NCBI RefSeq assembly: GCF_003289965.1
Contig: NZ_QMBQ01000005.1
Span: 434,001 to 498,000, forward strand
Length of the DNA stretch: 64,000 bases
Source of the DNA: Mesorhizobium atlanticum
GTDB taxonomy: Bacteria > Pseudomonadota > Alphaproteobacteria > Rhizobiales > Rhizobiaceae
Direction of reading: 5' to 3'
Part shown: positions 44,903 through 54,424 of the stretch, in pieces
Numbering within the stretch: position 1 is the first letter of the stretch
Layout: every line of letters starts with the position of its first letter
Made by a program: the position numbers and the translations under genes
Notes under the pieces: model-generated
The model's database searches: none
What the model saw: only the letters and a program-made list of their open reading frames with translations
Told to the model about the DNA's origin: nothing

Positions 44903-45838
44903 ATGCCGCTTCGCGTCATCTTCATGGGCACGCCGGATTTTTCCGTGCCGACGCTGCGCGCCATCGCCGAAGCCGGCCACGAGATCGCGGCCGTCTATAC
45001 GCAGCCGCCGCGCGCCGCCGGCCGGCGCGGGCTGGAACTGACGCCTTCCCCGGTGCAGCGCGAGGCCGAGCGGCTGGGCTTGGACGTGCGCACGCCGACA
45101 TCGCTGAAAGGCGAGGCCGAACAGCAGGCTTTCGCCGGCTTGCAGGCCGATGTCGCGGTCGTGGTCGCCTACGGCCTGCTGTTGCCGAAAGCCATTCTGG
45201 ACGCGCCGAGGCTCGGCTGCCTGAACGGCCATGCCTCGCTTTTGCCACGCTGGCGTGGTGCTGCTCCCATCCAGCGCGCCATCATGGCCGGCGATACCGA
45301 AACCGGCATGATGGTGATGAAGATGGAAGAGGGTCTGGATACCGGACCGGTGGCAATGGTTGAAAAAATAGCCATCGGACCCGATATGACGGCCGGCGAA
45401 TTGCATGACCGCCTGATGGGTCAGGGCGCTTCGCTGATGGTCGAGGCGCTCGCGCAGTTGGGGATAAATTGTCTGACATTTACCCCGCAGGCGACGGAAG
45501 GGGTGACCTACGCCCGAAAGATCGATAAATCGGAGACACGCGTAGACTGGACGCGGCCTTCTGGCGAAGTCCACGATCACATTCGCGGCCTCTCGCCCTT
45601 CCCGGGCGCGTGGTGCGAGGTCGAAATTGGCGGCCGCATGGAGCGGCTGAAACTGCTTCGCTCGACGCTCTCGGATGGCGTCGGCGAGTCGGGAGGAATT
45701 CTCGATGACCGGCTGACGGTCGCCTGCGGATCGGGCGCGGTCAGGTTGGTCGAAGTTCAACGGGCGGGCGGAAGGCCTGCCGCCGCGCAGGAGTTCTTGC
45801 GCGGAGCCAAGATCGAAAAAGGAACGAAACTCACATGA
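44903..45838 (+). CDS. fmt: Methionyl-tRNA formyltransferase
   Basis: 311 aa. The N-terminal formyltransferase domain has RVIFMGTPDFSVPTLRAI, and the catalytic segment LGCLNGHASLLPRWRGAAPI holds the Asn-x-His pair followed by SLLPRWRG. The Asp of ETGMMVMKMEEGLDTGP is also present, and a C-terminal tRNA-binding domain follows. It formylates initiator Met-tRNA. The stop overlaps the next gene by 4 nt (ATGA). Confidence 0.98.
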   Translation: MPLRVIFMGTPDFSVPTLRAIAEAGHEIAAVYTQPPRAAGRRGLELTPSPVQREAERLGLDVRTPTSLKGEAEQQAFAGLQADVAVVVAYGLLLPKAILDAPRLGCLNGHASLLPRWRGAAPIQRAIMAGDTETGMMVMKMEEGLDTGPVAMVEKIAIGPDMTAGELHDRLMGQGASLMVEALAQLGINCLTFTPQATEGVTYARKIDKSETRVDWTRPSGEVHDHIRGLSPFPGAWCEVEIGGRMERLKLLRSTLSDGVGESGGILDDRLTVACGSGAVRLVEVQRAGGRPAAAQEFLRGAKIEKGTKLT

Positions 45839-46341
45839 GCATGATGTCGATACGCGCGGCGACGCCGCGGGATCGCGAGGCCATCCGCCTCGTCGAAGAA
45901 CATGCCTTTGGCCAGCAGGCGGAAGCCGGCCTGGTCGATGCCCTGGTCACCGGCGGCGACGCCGTCGTCGAATTGGTGGCCGAGGAAGATGGCCAGGTCG
46001 TCGGCCACATCCTGTTTTCCAGGCTTTACGTGCAGAATGGCGGCAAGCGCTTCGCGGCCGTCGCGCTGGCGCCGCTGGCGGTCGAGCCTTCCTTCCACGG
46101 CACCGGCATCGGCGGCGCGCTGATCCGCGAGGCGCATGTCCGCCTCAAGGAAGCCGGCGAGATGCTGGCCGTGGTTCTGGGCGATCCGGTCTATTATGGC
46201 CGCTTCGGCTACACCCATGACCGCGCCGCAAATTTCGAGAGCGAGTATCAGGGTGAGGCGCTGCAGGCGCTGGCCTGGGGCGACGCGCCCGAGACCGGCA
46301 GGCTGGTCTACGCTTCGGCCTTCACCGCTTTGGCCGCCTAG
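45835..46341 (+). CDS. GNAT family N-acetyltransferase (YhbS type)
   Basis: 168 aa, translationally coupled to fmt (ATGA overlap). GNAT motif A is FHGTGIGGALIREAHVRLKE, preceded by the strand ALAPLAVEPS and followed by VVLGDPVYYGRFGYTH, which is the hallmark of the YhbS group. The substrate is unknown. Its position between fmt and truA is seen in related rhizobia. Confidence 0.9.
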   Translation: MSMMSIRAATPRDREAIRLVEEHAFGQQAEAGLVDALVTGGDAVVELVAEEDGQVVGHILFSRLYVQNGGKRFAAVALAPLAVEPSFHGTGIGGALIREAHVRLKEAGEMLAVVLGDPVYYGRFGYTHDRAANFESEYQGEALQALAWGDAPETGRLVYASAFTALAA

Positions 46342-46365
46342 GCTAAGGCGAAAGCACAAGCTGGC

Positions 46366-47154
46366 ATGCCGCGTTTTCGGCTCGATATCGAATATGACGG
46401 CAGCCAGTTCGCCGGTTGGCAGCATCAGGCCGACCAGCCCTCGGTGCAGCAGGCGATCGAGCAGGCGATCGGGAAGTTTTGCGGTGAAGACCTGAGAATA
46501 CGGGCCGCCGGCCGCACCGATGCCGGCGTGCACGCCACTGCCCAGGTGGCGCATGTCGATCTCGCCAAAGCGTGGTCGGGCGACAAGGTCCGAGACGCGG
46601 TGAATGCCCATCTGCAGGCGGCAGGCGCGCGCATCGCCATCCTGAAAGCCGCTGTCGTCCCCGACGATTTCGATGCGCGCTTTTCCGCCACCGGCCGCCA
46701 CTACCTCTACCGCATCCTCAACCGCCGCGCGCCGGCGGCGCTGGAAAAAGGCAAGGTCTGGTGGGTGCCGAAGCGGCTCGACGCCGAGGCCATGCATGCG
46801 GCGGCGAAAGTGCTGCTTGGCAAACATGACTTTACCACCTTCCGCTCCACTCAGTGCCAGGCCGAAAACCCGGTCCGCACGCTCGACCGCCTCGATGTCG
46901 GCCGCAATGGCGATTTCATCGAGGTGCGGACCTCGGCACGGTCCTTCCTGCACAACCAGGTTCGCTCGATGGTGGGCTCGCTGAGGCGCGTCGGCGACGG
47001 TTCCTGGGGCGCGGCCGATCTCAAGGCGGCGCTCGAAGCGCGCGATCGCGCGGCCTGCGGCCAGGTCGCCCCGCCGGACGGGCTTTTTCTTGTCGGCGTC
47101 GACTATCCGGAAGCGCTCGGCAAACTCGCCATCACCGGGGACGCCGACACTTAA
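46366..47154 (+). CDS. truA: tRNA pseudouridine(38-40) synthase
   Basis: 262 aa. The catalytic Asp is in RAAGRTDAGVHATAQVAH. Other TruA motifs are RLDIEYDGSQFAGWQHQ, FDARFSATGRHYLYRI and RSFLHNQVRSMVGSL. It modifies anticodon-stem uridines. The end overlaps by 4 nt with the convergent membrane-protein gene. Confidence 0.98.
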   Translation: MPRFRLDIEYDGSQFAGWQHQADQPSVQQAIEQAIGKFCGEDLRIRAAGRTDAGVHATAQVAHVDLAKAWSGDKVRDAVNAHLQAAGARIAILKAAVVPDDFDARFSATGRHYLYRILNRRAPAALEKGKVWWVPKRLDAEAMHAAAKVLLGKHDFTTFRSTQCQAENPVRTLDRLDVGRNGDFIEVRTSARSFLHNQVRSMVGSLRRVGDGSWGAADLKAALEARDRAACGQVAPPDGLFLVGVDYPEALGKLAITGDADT

Positions 47155-47756
47155 CCCGTCGTGCCGTCCGGTATGTCGATGCCGAGCAGAGCCTGCAGGC
47201 CGAACAGGACGAGCAGGGAGGCGATGAACATCCCGACAAAGACGGCGGTGCCCACGGCGGCGCCCTTGCCGATCGACGCGTTGGTCATGCGCCAGGTCAG
47301 CAGCGCCGACAGCGCGAACAGGAACAACGACACAAGGCTGTTGACGTCGCTGTTGGAAGGCAGGAACAGCCTTAGCAGCGCGGAGGGCAGCATCAGCCAG
47401 GCGATGATCGCCGACGCCCAGTTGGAGGCAACGACGTAGTGGACGAACCGGCCGCCGATGCCTGCGCGCGGCGCGACCAGCGCCAGCGCCACCAGCGGCA
47501 GCACCCAGGAGCCGATATCCACGGTCGCCAGCCTGATCAGCATGCCGAGGCGCCCGGCGAAGGCGTCCGGATCGCCGATCTCGTTGGCGATGCCGACCCA
47601 GCCGACGATCAGCGCCGGCGCGGCCACGACGATGGCGAAGAAGGAATTCCAGAAACCGTCCGCTGAAAGGTCGAGCAGGCGCAGCCCGTCGGCCTTGCCG
47701 AACATAAGCCGCCAGGCGCCGGCCAGCGAAGCGTAGGTTTCGTCCGCCGATAGCAT
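47151..47756 (-). CDS. Conserved membrane protein next to dapE (unknown)
   Basis: 201 aa from ATG 47756, 2 nt after the dapE stop; a GTG at 47762 overlapping that stop is an alternative. About five hydrophobic helices from residue ~35 on (FFAIVVAAPALIVGWVGIA, WVLPLVALALVAP, SLFLFALSALLTW, AVFVGMFIASLLVLFGL). N-terminal LAGAWRLMFGKADGLRLLDLS precedes them. I do not recognise a family. Tight coupling to dapE may only reflect shared transcription. Confidence 0.75.
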   Translation of the reverse strand: MLSADETYASLAGAWRLMFGKADGLRLLDLSADGFWNSFFAIVVAAPALIVGWVGIANEIGDPDAFAGRLGMLIRLATVDIGSWVLPLVALALVAPRAGIGGRFVHYVVASNWASAIIAWLMLPSALLRLFLPSNSDVNSLVSLFLFALSALLTWRMTNASIGKGAAVGTAVFVGMFIASLLVLFGLQALLGIDIPDGTTG

Positions 47757-47758
47757 GG

Positions 47759-48958
47759 TCACGGAAGGCCTTTTGCGAACCAGTCTTCGATGAAGCGTTC
47801 GTAGATCTGCGTCAGCGTCTCGAGGTCGGCAAGCGCGACGCGCTCGTCCACCATATGCATGGTCTTGCCGACCAGCCCGAACTCGACCACCGGGCAGTAA
47901 TCCTTGATGAAGCGCGCGTCCGACGTGCCGCCGGAGGTGGAGAGCGCCGGCGTCTTGCCGACCACCGCCTTGACCGAGCTGCTGAGCGTATCGATCAGCC
48001 TGTCGTCGCGGGTGAGGAAGACATGGCTCGGCCGGTCGCGCCAGGCAAGCTCGTAGTCGACCGGTGTCTTCTTGCCCGGCCGGTATTTCTTGCGCCCCGC
48101 CGCCTGGTCTAGCCGGTTGTGGATATCGGCCTGTATCGTTTCCGCGTCCCATGTGTCGTTGAAGCGGATGTTGAAAATGGCCGTCGCCTTGGCCGGGATC
48201 ACGTTGGTCGCCGGATTGCCGACATCGATCGACGTCACTTCGAGATTGGTCGGTTGGAAATCCTTGGTTCCCTTGTCGAAAACGGGGTGCAGCAGCGCGT
48301 CGACCAGGCTCATCAGGCCGCGCACCGGGTTGTCGGCAAGCTGCGGATAGGCGGCATGGCCCTGGCGTCCGTTCACGGTCACGGTGCCGGACAGCGAGCC
48401 GCGCCGTCCGATCTTGATCATGTCGCCCAGCGCATCCGGATTGGTCGGCTCGCCGACGATCGAGGCGTCCCACTTCTCGCCCTTGGCCGCCGCCCAGCCG
48501 AGCAGCTTTGTGGTGCCGTTGATTGCCGGTCCTTCCTCGTCGCCGGTGATAAGCAGCGAGACCGAGCCCTTCGGGCCGCCGTTTTTCTCCACGTGGCGCG
48601 CCACCGCGGCGATGAAGCAGGCGATGCCGCCCTTCATGTCGACGGCGCCGCGGCCATACATCTCGCCTTTGGCGATTTCGGCGGCGAAGGGGGGGTGCGT
48701 CCATGCCGATTCGTCCCCCACCGGCACGACATCTGTATGGCCGGCAAACATCAGATGCGGGCCATTGCCCGAGCGCCGCGCATAGAGGTTCTCGATGTCC
48801 GGCGTGCCGTCTTCCGAGAAGACCGGACGCTCGACCGAGAAACCGAGCGGCTTCAGCATGTCCTCCAGCGTGGCGAGCGCCCCACCTTCTGCGGGTGTTA
48901 CGGACGGACAGCGGATCAGGGCGGCAAGATTCGCGGCGGGATCGGTCGGCAATGTCAT
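47759..48958 (-). CDS. dapE: Succinyl-diaminopimelate desuccinylase
   Basis: 399 aa from ATG 48958 (MTLPTDPAANLAALIRCPS); a GTG at 48994 would add 12 residues. M20 metallopeptidase motifs: MFAGHTDVVPVG (metal His), GRGAVDMKGGIACFI (bridging Asp), the catalytic Glu pair in TGDEEGPAINGT, and SGGTSDARFI. It releases succinate to give LL-diaminopimelate in lysine and peptidoglycan synthesis. The same pathway's dapD lies 2.6 kb away on the same strand. Confidence 0.96.
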   Translation of the reverse strand: MTLPTDPAANLAALIRCPSVTPAEGGALATLEDMLKPLGFSVERPVFSEDGTPDIENLYARRSGNGPHLMFAGHTDVVPVGDESAWTHPPFAAEIAKGEMYGRGAVDMKGGIACFIAAVARHVEKNGGPKGSVSLLITGDEEGPAINGTTKLLGWAAAKGEKWDASIVGEPTNPDALGDMIKIGRRGSLSGTVTVNGRQGHAAYPQLADNPVRGLMSLVDALLHPVFDKGTKDFQPTNLEVTSIDVGNPATNVIPAKATAIFNIRFNDTWDAETIQADIHNRLDQAAGRKKYRPGKKTPVDYELAWRDRPSHVFLTRDDRLIDTLSSSVKAVVGKTPALSTSGGTSDARFIKDYCPVVEFGLVGKTMHMVDERVALADLETLTQIYERFIEDWFAKGLP

Positions 48959-49145
48959 GGGCAAAGCGATAATCGAAAGCGTTTGTCGTGTCACGGTGGC
49001 AGATGATCGCCGGTCATGGCGCCGACAATATGGTTTTCATCACGTATAAATGCATGTCGCCCGGACGTGCGCAGCGGTTCTGGGAGAACGACATGCGTCA
49101 TGGCAAGTCGGGAGCCAGGCGAGGACGCCAAGCGGGGACAAATGC

Positions 49146-50180
49146 ATGGCCAGCGAAACAAGCACCATCGCGATAGCCGGCGCCGGCAGCATCGGCTGCT
49201 ATGTCGGCGGCTGCCTGGCGCTCGCCGGCCGCAAGGTTGTTTTCCTCGGCCGCGGCCGCGTCGTCGAGACCATGCGCCGGGGCGGATTGCGGATCAGCGA
49301 TCTTGATGGCCGCGATCGCCGCCTCGCAGCGCAGGCGATTGCGGCCACCGACGATCCGGCGATGGCGCTGCGCGAGGCGGACGTCGTTCTTGTGGCGGTG
49401 AAGAGCGGCGCCACCGGGGAGATGGCGAAGCTGATCGCCAACCACGGGCGTCCTGATGCCATGGTGGTCAGCCTGCAGAACGGCGTCGACAATGTCGAGA
49501 GGCTGCGCGCCGCGCTCCCTGGACGGCGGGTACTGACTGGCATGGTGATGTTCAACGTCGTCCAGTCGCCGGATGGCGAGCTGCCGTTCCGCGTCCATCG
49601 CGCCAGCCAGGGCGAGGTGATGATCGATGCCGGCATCCATGGGCTTGCAGAGCTGCTCGATGTCGACGGGCTCGCCGTAGAGGCGCGCGCCGACATGAAG
49701 GCGGTGCAGTGGAGCAAACTGCTGATGAACCTCAACAATGCCCTGGTGGCGCTCTCCGACCTGCCGCTGGCTAGGCAACTGGCCGACCGGCGCTGGCGCG
49801 TGATCCTGGCCGCCCAGATCGACGAGGCGCTCGCCGCGATGAGGGCGGCGGGGATAGCGCCGGCGCGCATCACCGGCCTGCCGCCGGCGCTGCTGCCGAA
49901 AGTGCTGCGGCTGCCCGACTGGCTGTTCGGCCTCCTGGCGCGCCGCATGCTGGCGATCGATCCCGAAGCCCGCTCTTCGATGTGGGACGATCTCAAACGC
50001 GGCCGCCAGACCGAGATCGATGAGTTGCAGGGCGCGGTCGTTCGCCTGGCCAGGCAAGCCGGCATCCCGACGCCGATGAACGAACGGGTCGCGGCCCTGG
50101 TGCGTCAGGCCGAAGCGGAAAAGCGCGGCCCGCCGAAGCTGGCTGCGCAGACGGTCGGAGCAATTCCAGGAAAAGTGTGA
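49146..50180 (+). CDS. 2-dehydropantoate 2-reductase family (PanE/ApbA-like) protein
   Basis: 344 aa from ATG 49146 with GGGGACAA upstream. NADP-binding loop IAGAGSIGCYVGGCLALAG, then VVSLQNGVDN and a Lys in MKAVQWSKLLMNLNNALVAL, the catalytic helix of ketopantoate reductases. It may make pantoate or reduce another 2-keto acid. The last residues (about GAIPGKV) and the TGA are encoded inside a family A repeat, so the original C-terminus has been replaced or trimmed. Confidence 0.85.
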   Translation: MASETSTIAIAGAGSIGCYVGGCLALAGRKVVFLGRGRVVETMRRGGLRISDLDGRDRRLAAQAIAATDDPAMALREADVVLVAVKSGATGEMAKLIANHGRPDAMVVSLQNGVDNVERLRAALPGRRVLTGMVMFNVVQSPDGELPFRVHRASQGEVMIDAGIHGLAELLDVDGLAVEARADMKAVQWSKLLMNLNNALVALSDLPLARQLADRRWRVILAAQIDEALAAMRAAGIAPARITGLPPALLPKVLRLPDWLFGLLARRMLAIDPEARSSMWDDLKRGRQTEIDELQGAVVRLARQAGIPTPMNERVAALVRQAEAEKRGPPKLAAQTVGAIPGKV

Positions 50181-50260
50181 CACGGTTTTCCGTCAGGAAT
50201 TGCGTCAAAACAGAAAGATAGAGCGGTTCGCCGTTTCCATGAAACGGTGAAACGCTTTAG
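50158..50260 (+). repeat. Family A dispersed repeat, copy 6 (tandem with copy 7)
   Basis: Starts GAGCAATTCCAGG inside the end of the PanE-like gene and supplies its stop TGA at 50178-50180. It runs into a second copy at 50258 with a shared TAG junction. Confidence 0.85.
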
Positions 50261-50360
50261 AGCAATTCCAGGAAAAGTGTGAGCGGTTTTCCGTCCGGAA
50301 TTGCGTCAAAGCAAAAGATAGGGCGTTTCGCCGTTTCCGTGAAACGGTGAAACGCACTAG
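50258..50360 (+). repeat. Family A dispersed repeat, copy 7 (tandem with copy 6)
   Basis: Second unit of the head-to-tail pair. It ends CGCACTAG, and its final CTA (50357-50359) forms the TAG stop of the minus-strand gene 50357-51058. Confidence 0.85.
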
Positions 50361-51058
50361 CGGCGGCCCTCGATCAGCGTGATCTTCTGCCAGATCTTGC
50401 GCGACAGGTTGGAGCTCAGGTTCTCGATGTCGTTGACCCCGTCTATGACGACATCGTCATTGACCGACTGCGCGAACAGCGCCGCGATCTTGCCGGTGAT
50501 CGACAGCATCTCCGAGCAATAGTCGAGATAGCGCGCAAGGTCCGCGGCGTTGGTGATGCGGGCGGGCGAGTGCGCGGTCGGCTTGAACTCGGCCGACAGC
50601 GCAGCCGGGTCCTTGGTCAGCTGGTGCATGTCGATGACATGGATCAGCGAGCGCAGCCCGTGCAACTGGCGGAACACCTTCTTGCGCTTGATCCGCTCCT
50701 CGGTGCGGACCAGCGCCAGCAGCCCGAGCACGGCCAGGATCACCGTATTGATCGTCGCCTCGATGCCTTGCATCGACTGCACGGCGTCATCGGCGCCCGA
50801 GATGCGGTCGAGCGGCAGGATCGTGCCGACGAACAGGAACACCGCCACGCCGGCGATGAAGGCCGCGATGATGACGCCGCGCAGCCACCAGATCGGCGTC
50901 TCCAGCTCCCTGGCTGCCTTGGCGAGGTCCCGCGACAGCGACACCAGCTCGGCGGCGACGCCGCGCAGGCCGGCATCCGGAAAACGCTCGCCGATCCGCC
51001 CCTCCAGCCTTTCGGCCGTCTCGATGATCAGTTGCGGATCGAGCGCGCGGTAGCGCAT
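50357..51058 (-). CDS. Hypothetical protein with two membrane helices
   Basis: 233 aa. Residues ~58-80 (LRGVIIAAFIAGVAVFLFVGTI) and ~105-120 (TVILAVLGLLALV) are membrane helices. The N-terminal ~55 residues and the C-terminal half (~120-233) are soluble and helical (KVFRQLHGLRSLIHVIDMHQ, YLDYCSEMLSITGKIAALFA). I do not recognise a family. It precedes no pathway gene but lies 7 nt after the DUF805 gene region. The stop codon comes from the adjacent repeat. Confidence 0.75.
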   Translation of the reverse strand: MRYRALDPQLIIETAERLEGRIGERFPDAGLRGVAAELVSLSRDLAKAARELETPIWWLRGVIIAAFIAGVAVFLFVGTILPLDRISGADDAVQSMQGIEATINTVILAVLGLLALVRTEERIKRKKVFRQLHGLRSLIHVIDMHQLTKDPAALSAEFKPTAHSPARITNAADLARYLDYCSEMLSITGKIAALFAQSVNDDVVIDGVNDIENLSSNLSRKIWQKITLIEGRR

Positions 51059-51065
51059 GACGGCC

Positions 51066-51455
51066 TCACGGATCGGCCGGCGCGTTGGTGCGCCTGCCGT
51101 AACGATTCGGTCCGGGATCGCTGCGGAAACAGGAGAGGATGATGAGCAGGATGGGACCGATGATGAGCGAGATCAGCGCAAAATAGGTCGGCTTGCCGAA
51201 ATCATGGAAGCGCTTTGCCGTCACCGCGAAGGTGGCCCAGGCCGAGATCAGCAGCACGCCCCAGCATATCATGGCCCAGTTCTGACTGGCTGTGGTGTTC
51301 AGCTCCACCCGCGCGAACTGGTAGAACGGGAAAAACTGGACGAGCACCAGCAAAACCCCGGCCAGCGCATAGGCGACCGGGCTCAGCCGCCCCGAAAGGC
51401 TGAAGAACAGCCAGAAGAATTGCGATCTTTCAGACAATCGCGTCCGCTCCGTCAA
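51066..51455 (-). CDS. DUF805 family membrane protein
   Basis: 129 aa if started at TTG 51455; TTG 51437, with GGAG 9 nt upstream, is equally possible. Three to four helices and the DUF805 core: FFSLSGRLSPVAYALAG, and ISAWATFAVTAKRFHDFGKP (the K-R-x-H-D-x-G/N motif). Function is unknown. The upstream candidate start, and a GGGAG ribosome-site-like sequence before it, lie within a family B repeat. Confidence 0.82.
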   Translation of the reverse strand: MTERTRLSERSQFFWLFFSLSGRLSPVAYALAGVLLVLVQFFPFYQFARVELNTTASQNWAMICWGVLLISAWATFAVTAKRFHDFGKPTYFALISLIIGPILLIILSCFRSDPGPNRYGRRTNAPADP

Positions 51456-51559
51456 AGCATGTCTCCCGAAAGTGGGAACCGGTTTCGGGACAAAGACATG
51501 CGCAAGATCAAAAACCTAAAGCGCGGGGAGCGAATCTGAAAGATCGCGACGCGCTTTAG
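51454..51559 (+). repeat. Family B dispersed repeat, copy 2
   Basis: About 105 bp, nearly identical to 34435-34538 (AAAGCATGTCTCCCGAAAGT through GCGAATCTGAAAGATCGCG to CGCGCTTTAG). It fills the gap between the DUF805 gene and dapD. Confidence 0.85.
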
Positions 51560-51564
51560 CAGGA

Positions 51565-52419
<855 letters not shown>

Positions 52420-52563
52420 GATTTCGCTCCATTACCAAGCTGTTAAGGGGCTCAGCCTTAACCTGTTTAAAAGTCGCGCGGACCCTATGTTAAGGCTTAA
52501 TGAGGGTCAATCGCGCCTGCGTCACGGGACGGCGCAAGTAAGGGTATTGGACGGGTGGATTCG

Positions 52564-53403
52564 ATGACTCCCATGGAAAAGGCGGGGTGGACGCCGCTGC
52601 CGCATTCGGACGAGGACCTGGAACGCGCGAAAAGCGTGCCGGACACCCCGCAGACTCGTGCCGAGACCTACCGACTGGCCTGGAACGATCCGGACTTCAT
52701 GACGCGGCGCGAATTGCGCGCCGTGCGGCTGCAGCTCGAGCTCCTCAAGCCGGAGATGATCCTGGCCGAACGCGGCATACGCTCGACCGTGATCCTGTTC
52801 GGCGGCGCCCGCTTGCCCGAGCCGGGTGGCGAAACCTGGGCGGCGAAGAACGAGACGCAGAAGAAGAACCTCGAGGCGAACAGCAAATATTACGAGGAAG
52901 CGCGCAAATTCGCCCGTCTGTGCTCGCAGCAATCGGCCACCTCCTATTATCGTGAATATGTCGTCGTCACCGGCGGCGGGCCTGGCGTCATGGAGGCGGG
53001 CAACCGCGGCGCCGATGATGTCGGCGCTCCGTCGATCGGTTTGAACATCGTGCTGCCGCACGAGCAGGCGCCCAACGCCTATGTCACGCCGGAGCTCTGC
53101 TTCAACTTCCACTACTTCGCCATCCGCAAGATGCATTTCGTCATGCGCGCCAAGGCGGTCGCCGTGTTTCCGGGCGGCTTCGGCACGATGGACGAGTTCT
53201 TCGAGACGCTGACCCTGATCCAGACGGGGCGCATGGAGCGGGTGCCGGTTATCCTGTTCGGCAAGGCCTTCTGGCGAAGGGTGATCGACCTCGATTTCCT
53301 CGCCGAGCAGGGCACGATCTCGCCCGGCGATCAGGACATCATCGATTTCGTCGACACCGCCGAGGAAGCCTGGGACATCATCCGACGCTTCTACAAGCTC
53401 TAG
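52564..53403 (+). CDS. LOG family protein (cytokinin riboside monophosphate phosphoribohydrolase-like)
   Basis: 279 aa from ATG 52564 with GGTGG 5 nt upstream (GTG 52555 adds 3 residues). The LOG Rossmann core shows STVILFGGARLPEPGG, VVTGGGPGVMEAGNRGA and the diagnostic PGGFGTMDEFFE. Members release a base from nucleoside 5'-monophosphates; some make cytokinins. The long N-terminal part (~75 aa) marks the larger bacterial LOG subgroup. Lies beside dapD, divergent from it. Confidence 0.92.
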   Translation: MTPMEKAGWTPLPHSDEDLERAKSVPDTPQTRAETYRLAWNDPDFMTRRELRAVRLQLELLKPEMILAERGIRSTVILFGGARLPEPGGETWAAKNETQKKNLEANSKYYEEARKFARLCSQQSATSYYREYVVVTGGGPGVMEAGNRGADDVGAPSIGLNIVLPHEQAPNAYVTPELCFNFHYFAIRKMHFVMRAKAVAVFPGGFGTMDEFFETLTLIQTGRMERVPVILFGKAFWRRVIDLDFLAEQGTISPGDQDIIDFVDTAEEAWDIIRRFYKL

Positions 53404-53423
53404 AGTCTGCCTGCCGCCGCCTG

Positions 53424-54080
53424 CTACACCGGCAATTCGGCCAGCCAGCCATTCGAGTGCGCGAAGCGCACAATGGCCGCCCGCGAGCGGAGCTCGAGCT
53501 TCTCGGACGCCCTGGTGCGATAGGTTTCGATCGTCTTGATGCTGAGGTTGAGCCGGGACGAGATTTCCTTGTTGCTGTAGCCGAGCGCCACCAGCTGGAT
53601 CACCGACCGCTCCCGTTGGCTGAGATTGCCCGGATCGCCCTGCGGGGCGCTGCGCGGGCTCAGGATGCGCGCCGCGAGTGCGGGATCGACATAATTGTCA
53701 CCGGCCAGCACGCATCGGATCGCCTGCAAGAGGTCCGTCGCGGTCGCGCGCTTGACCACGAAGCCGCGGCCACCGGCCGCAAGCACCTGACGCAGGCAGC
53801 CGGGGTCCTCATGCGCGGTCAATGCTATGCAACTGACCTCGGGAAATCGCTCGCCCAGCTTTTCGATCAGCGTGATCCCACTGTCCCCGGGAAGCGATAT
53901 ATCGACCACGGCGACATCGGGCAGCGTCTTGCCGATCCCTTCAAGGGCATCCTCGACATTCCCGGCCAGGCCGACGACCGTCAGATCGTCCTGGCTGTTG
54001 ATCATCGCCCCAACCCCCGACAGCATGATCGGGTGGTCGTCGACCAAAAATATCCGCCTGCAGCGCACCTTAACCTCCAT
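53424..54080 (-). CDS. LuxR/NarL-type response regulator
   Basis: 218 aa from ATG 54080. Receiver domain: acidic pair in FLVDDHPIML, phospho-acceptor Asp in VAVVDISLPGDSG, Thr in IALTAHED, Lys in FVVKRA. The C-terminal GerE helix-turn-helix: LSQRERSVIQLVALGYSNKE and IKTIETYRTRASEKL. It pairs with the kinase encoded 344 nt upstream on the same strand and may control the Gly/Asn-repeat genes beyond it. Confidence 0.92.
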   Translation of the reverse strand: MEVKVRCRRIFLVDDHPIMLSGVGAMINSQDDLTVVGLAGNVEDALEGIGKTLPDVAVVDISLPGDSGITLIEKLGERFPEVSCIALTAHEDPGCLRQVLAAGGRGFVVKRATATDLLQAIRCVLAGDNYVDPALAARILSPRSAPQGDPGNLSQRERSVIQLVALGYSNKEISSRLNLSIKTIETYRTRASEKLELRSRAAIVRFAHSNGWLAELPV

Positions 54081-54424
54081 CAGTCTGTCAAAGGCCCTGT
54101 CACTCGGAAAGGGTCCTCTTGTCCTTGATGGTCTAGGCAACTGCCCCGCCTGGCGCGGGACGCCCGTCTTCCTCAGGCCTTAAACGGCCGCAACGGGTAA
54201 GCCATCCCCCGCCTAACCCCATGAGCCCGAATTGTAAGTCGGGACCAATGTCCGGGATGTGCAGCGCTTCACGTAGACGAGTTTAGGAAAGGAGCGTCGC
54301 GGTTTTGCTATCCGAATTGGGTGCAAAACCAGACACCTGGCAAGACGCGACGGACCAGGCCCGAAGCCAAAACGCTATTTCCCCACCCATCAGACTGTCC
54401 TTGGAAAGCGCAGTCTCCCACTTT
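54081..54424. other. 344-nt gene-free stretch between response regulator and kinase genes
   Basis: I see no gene here. An 8-nt inverted repeat GGTTTTGC ... GCAAAACC (54301-54308, 54323-54330) with a 14-nt loop is the most visible structure and could be a regulator site. The length suggests that the response regulator has its own promoter. Confidence 0.4.
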
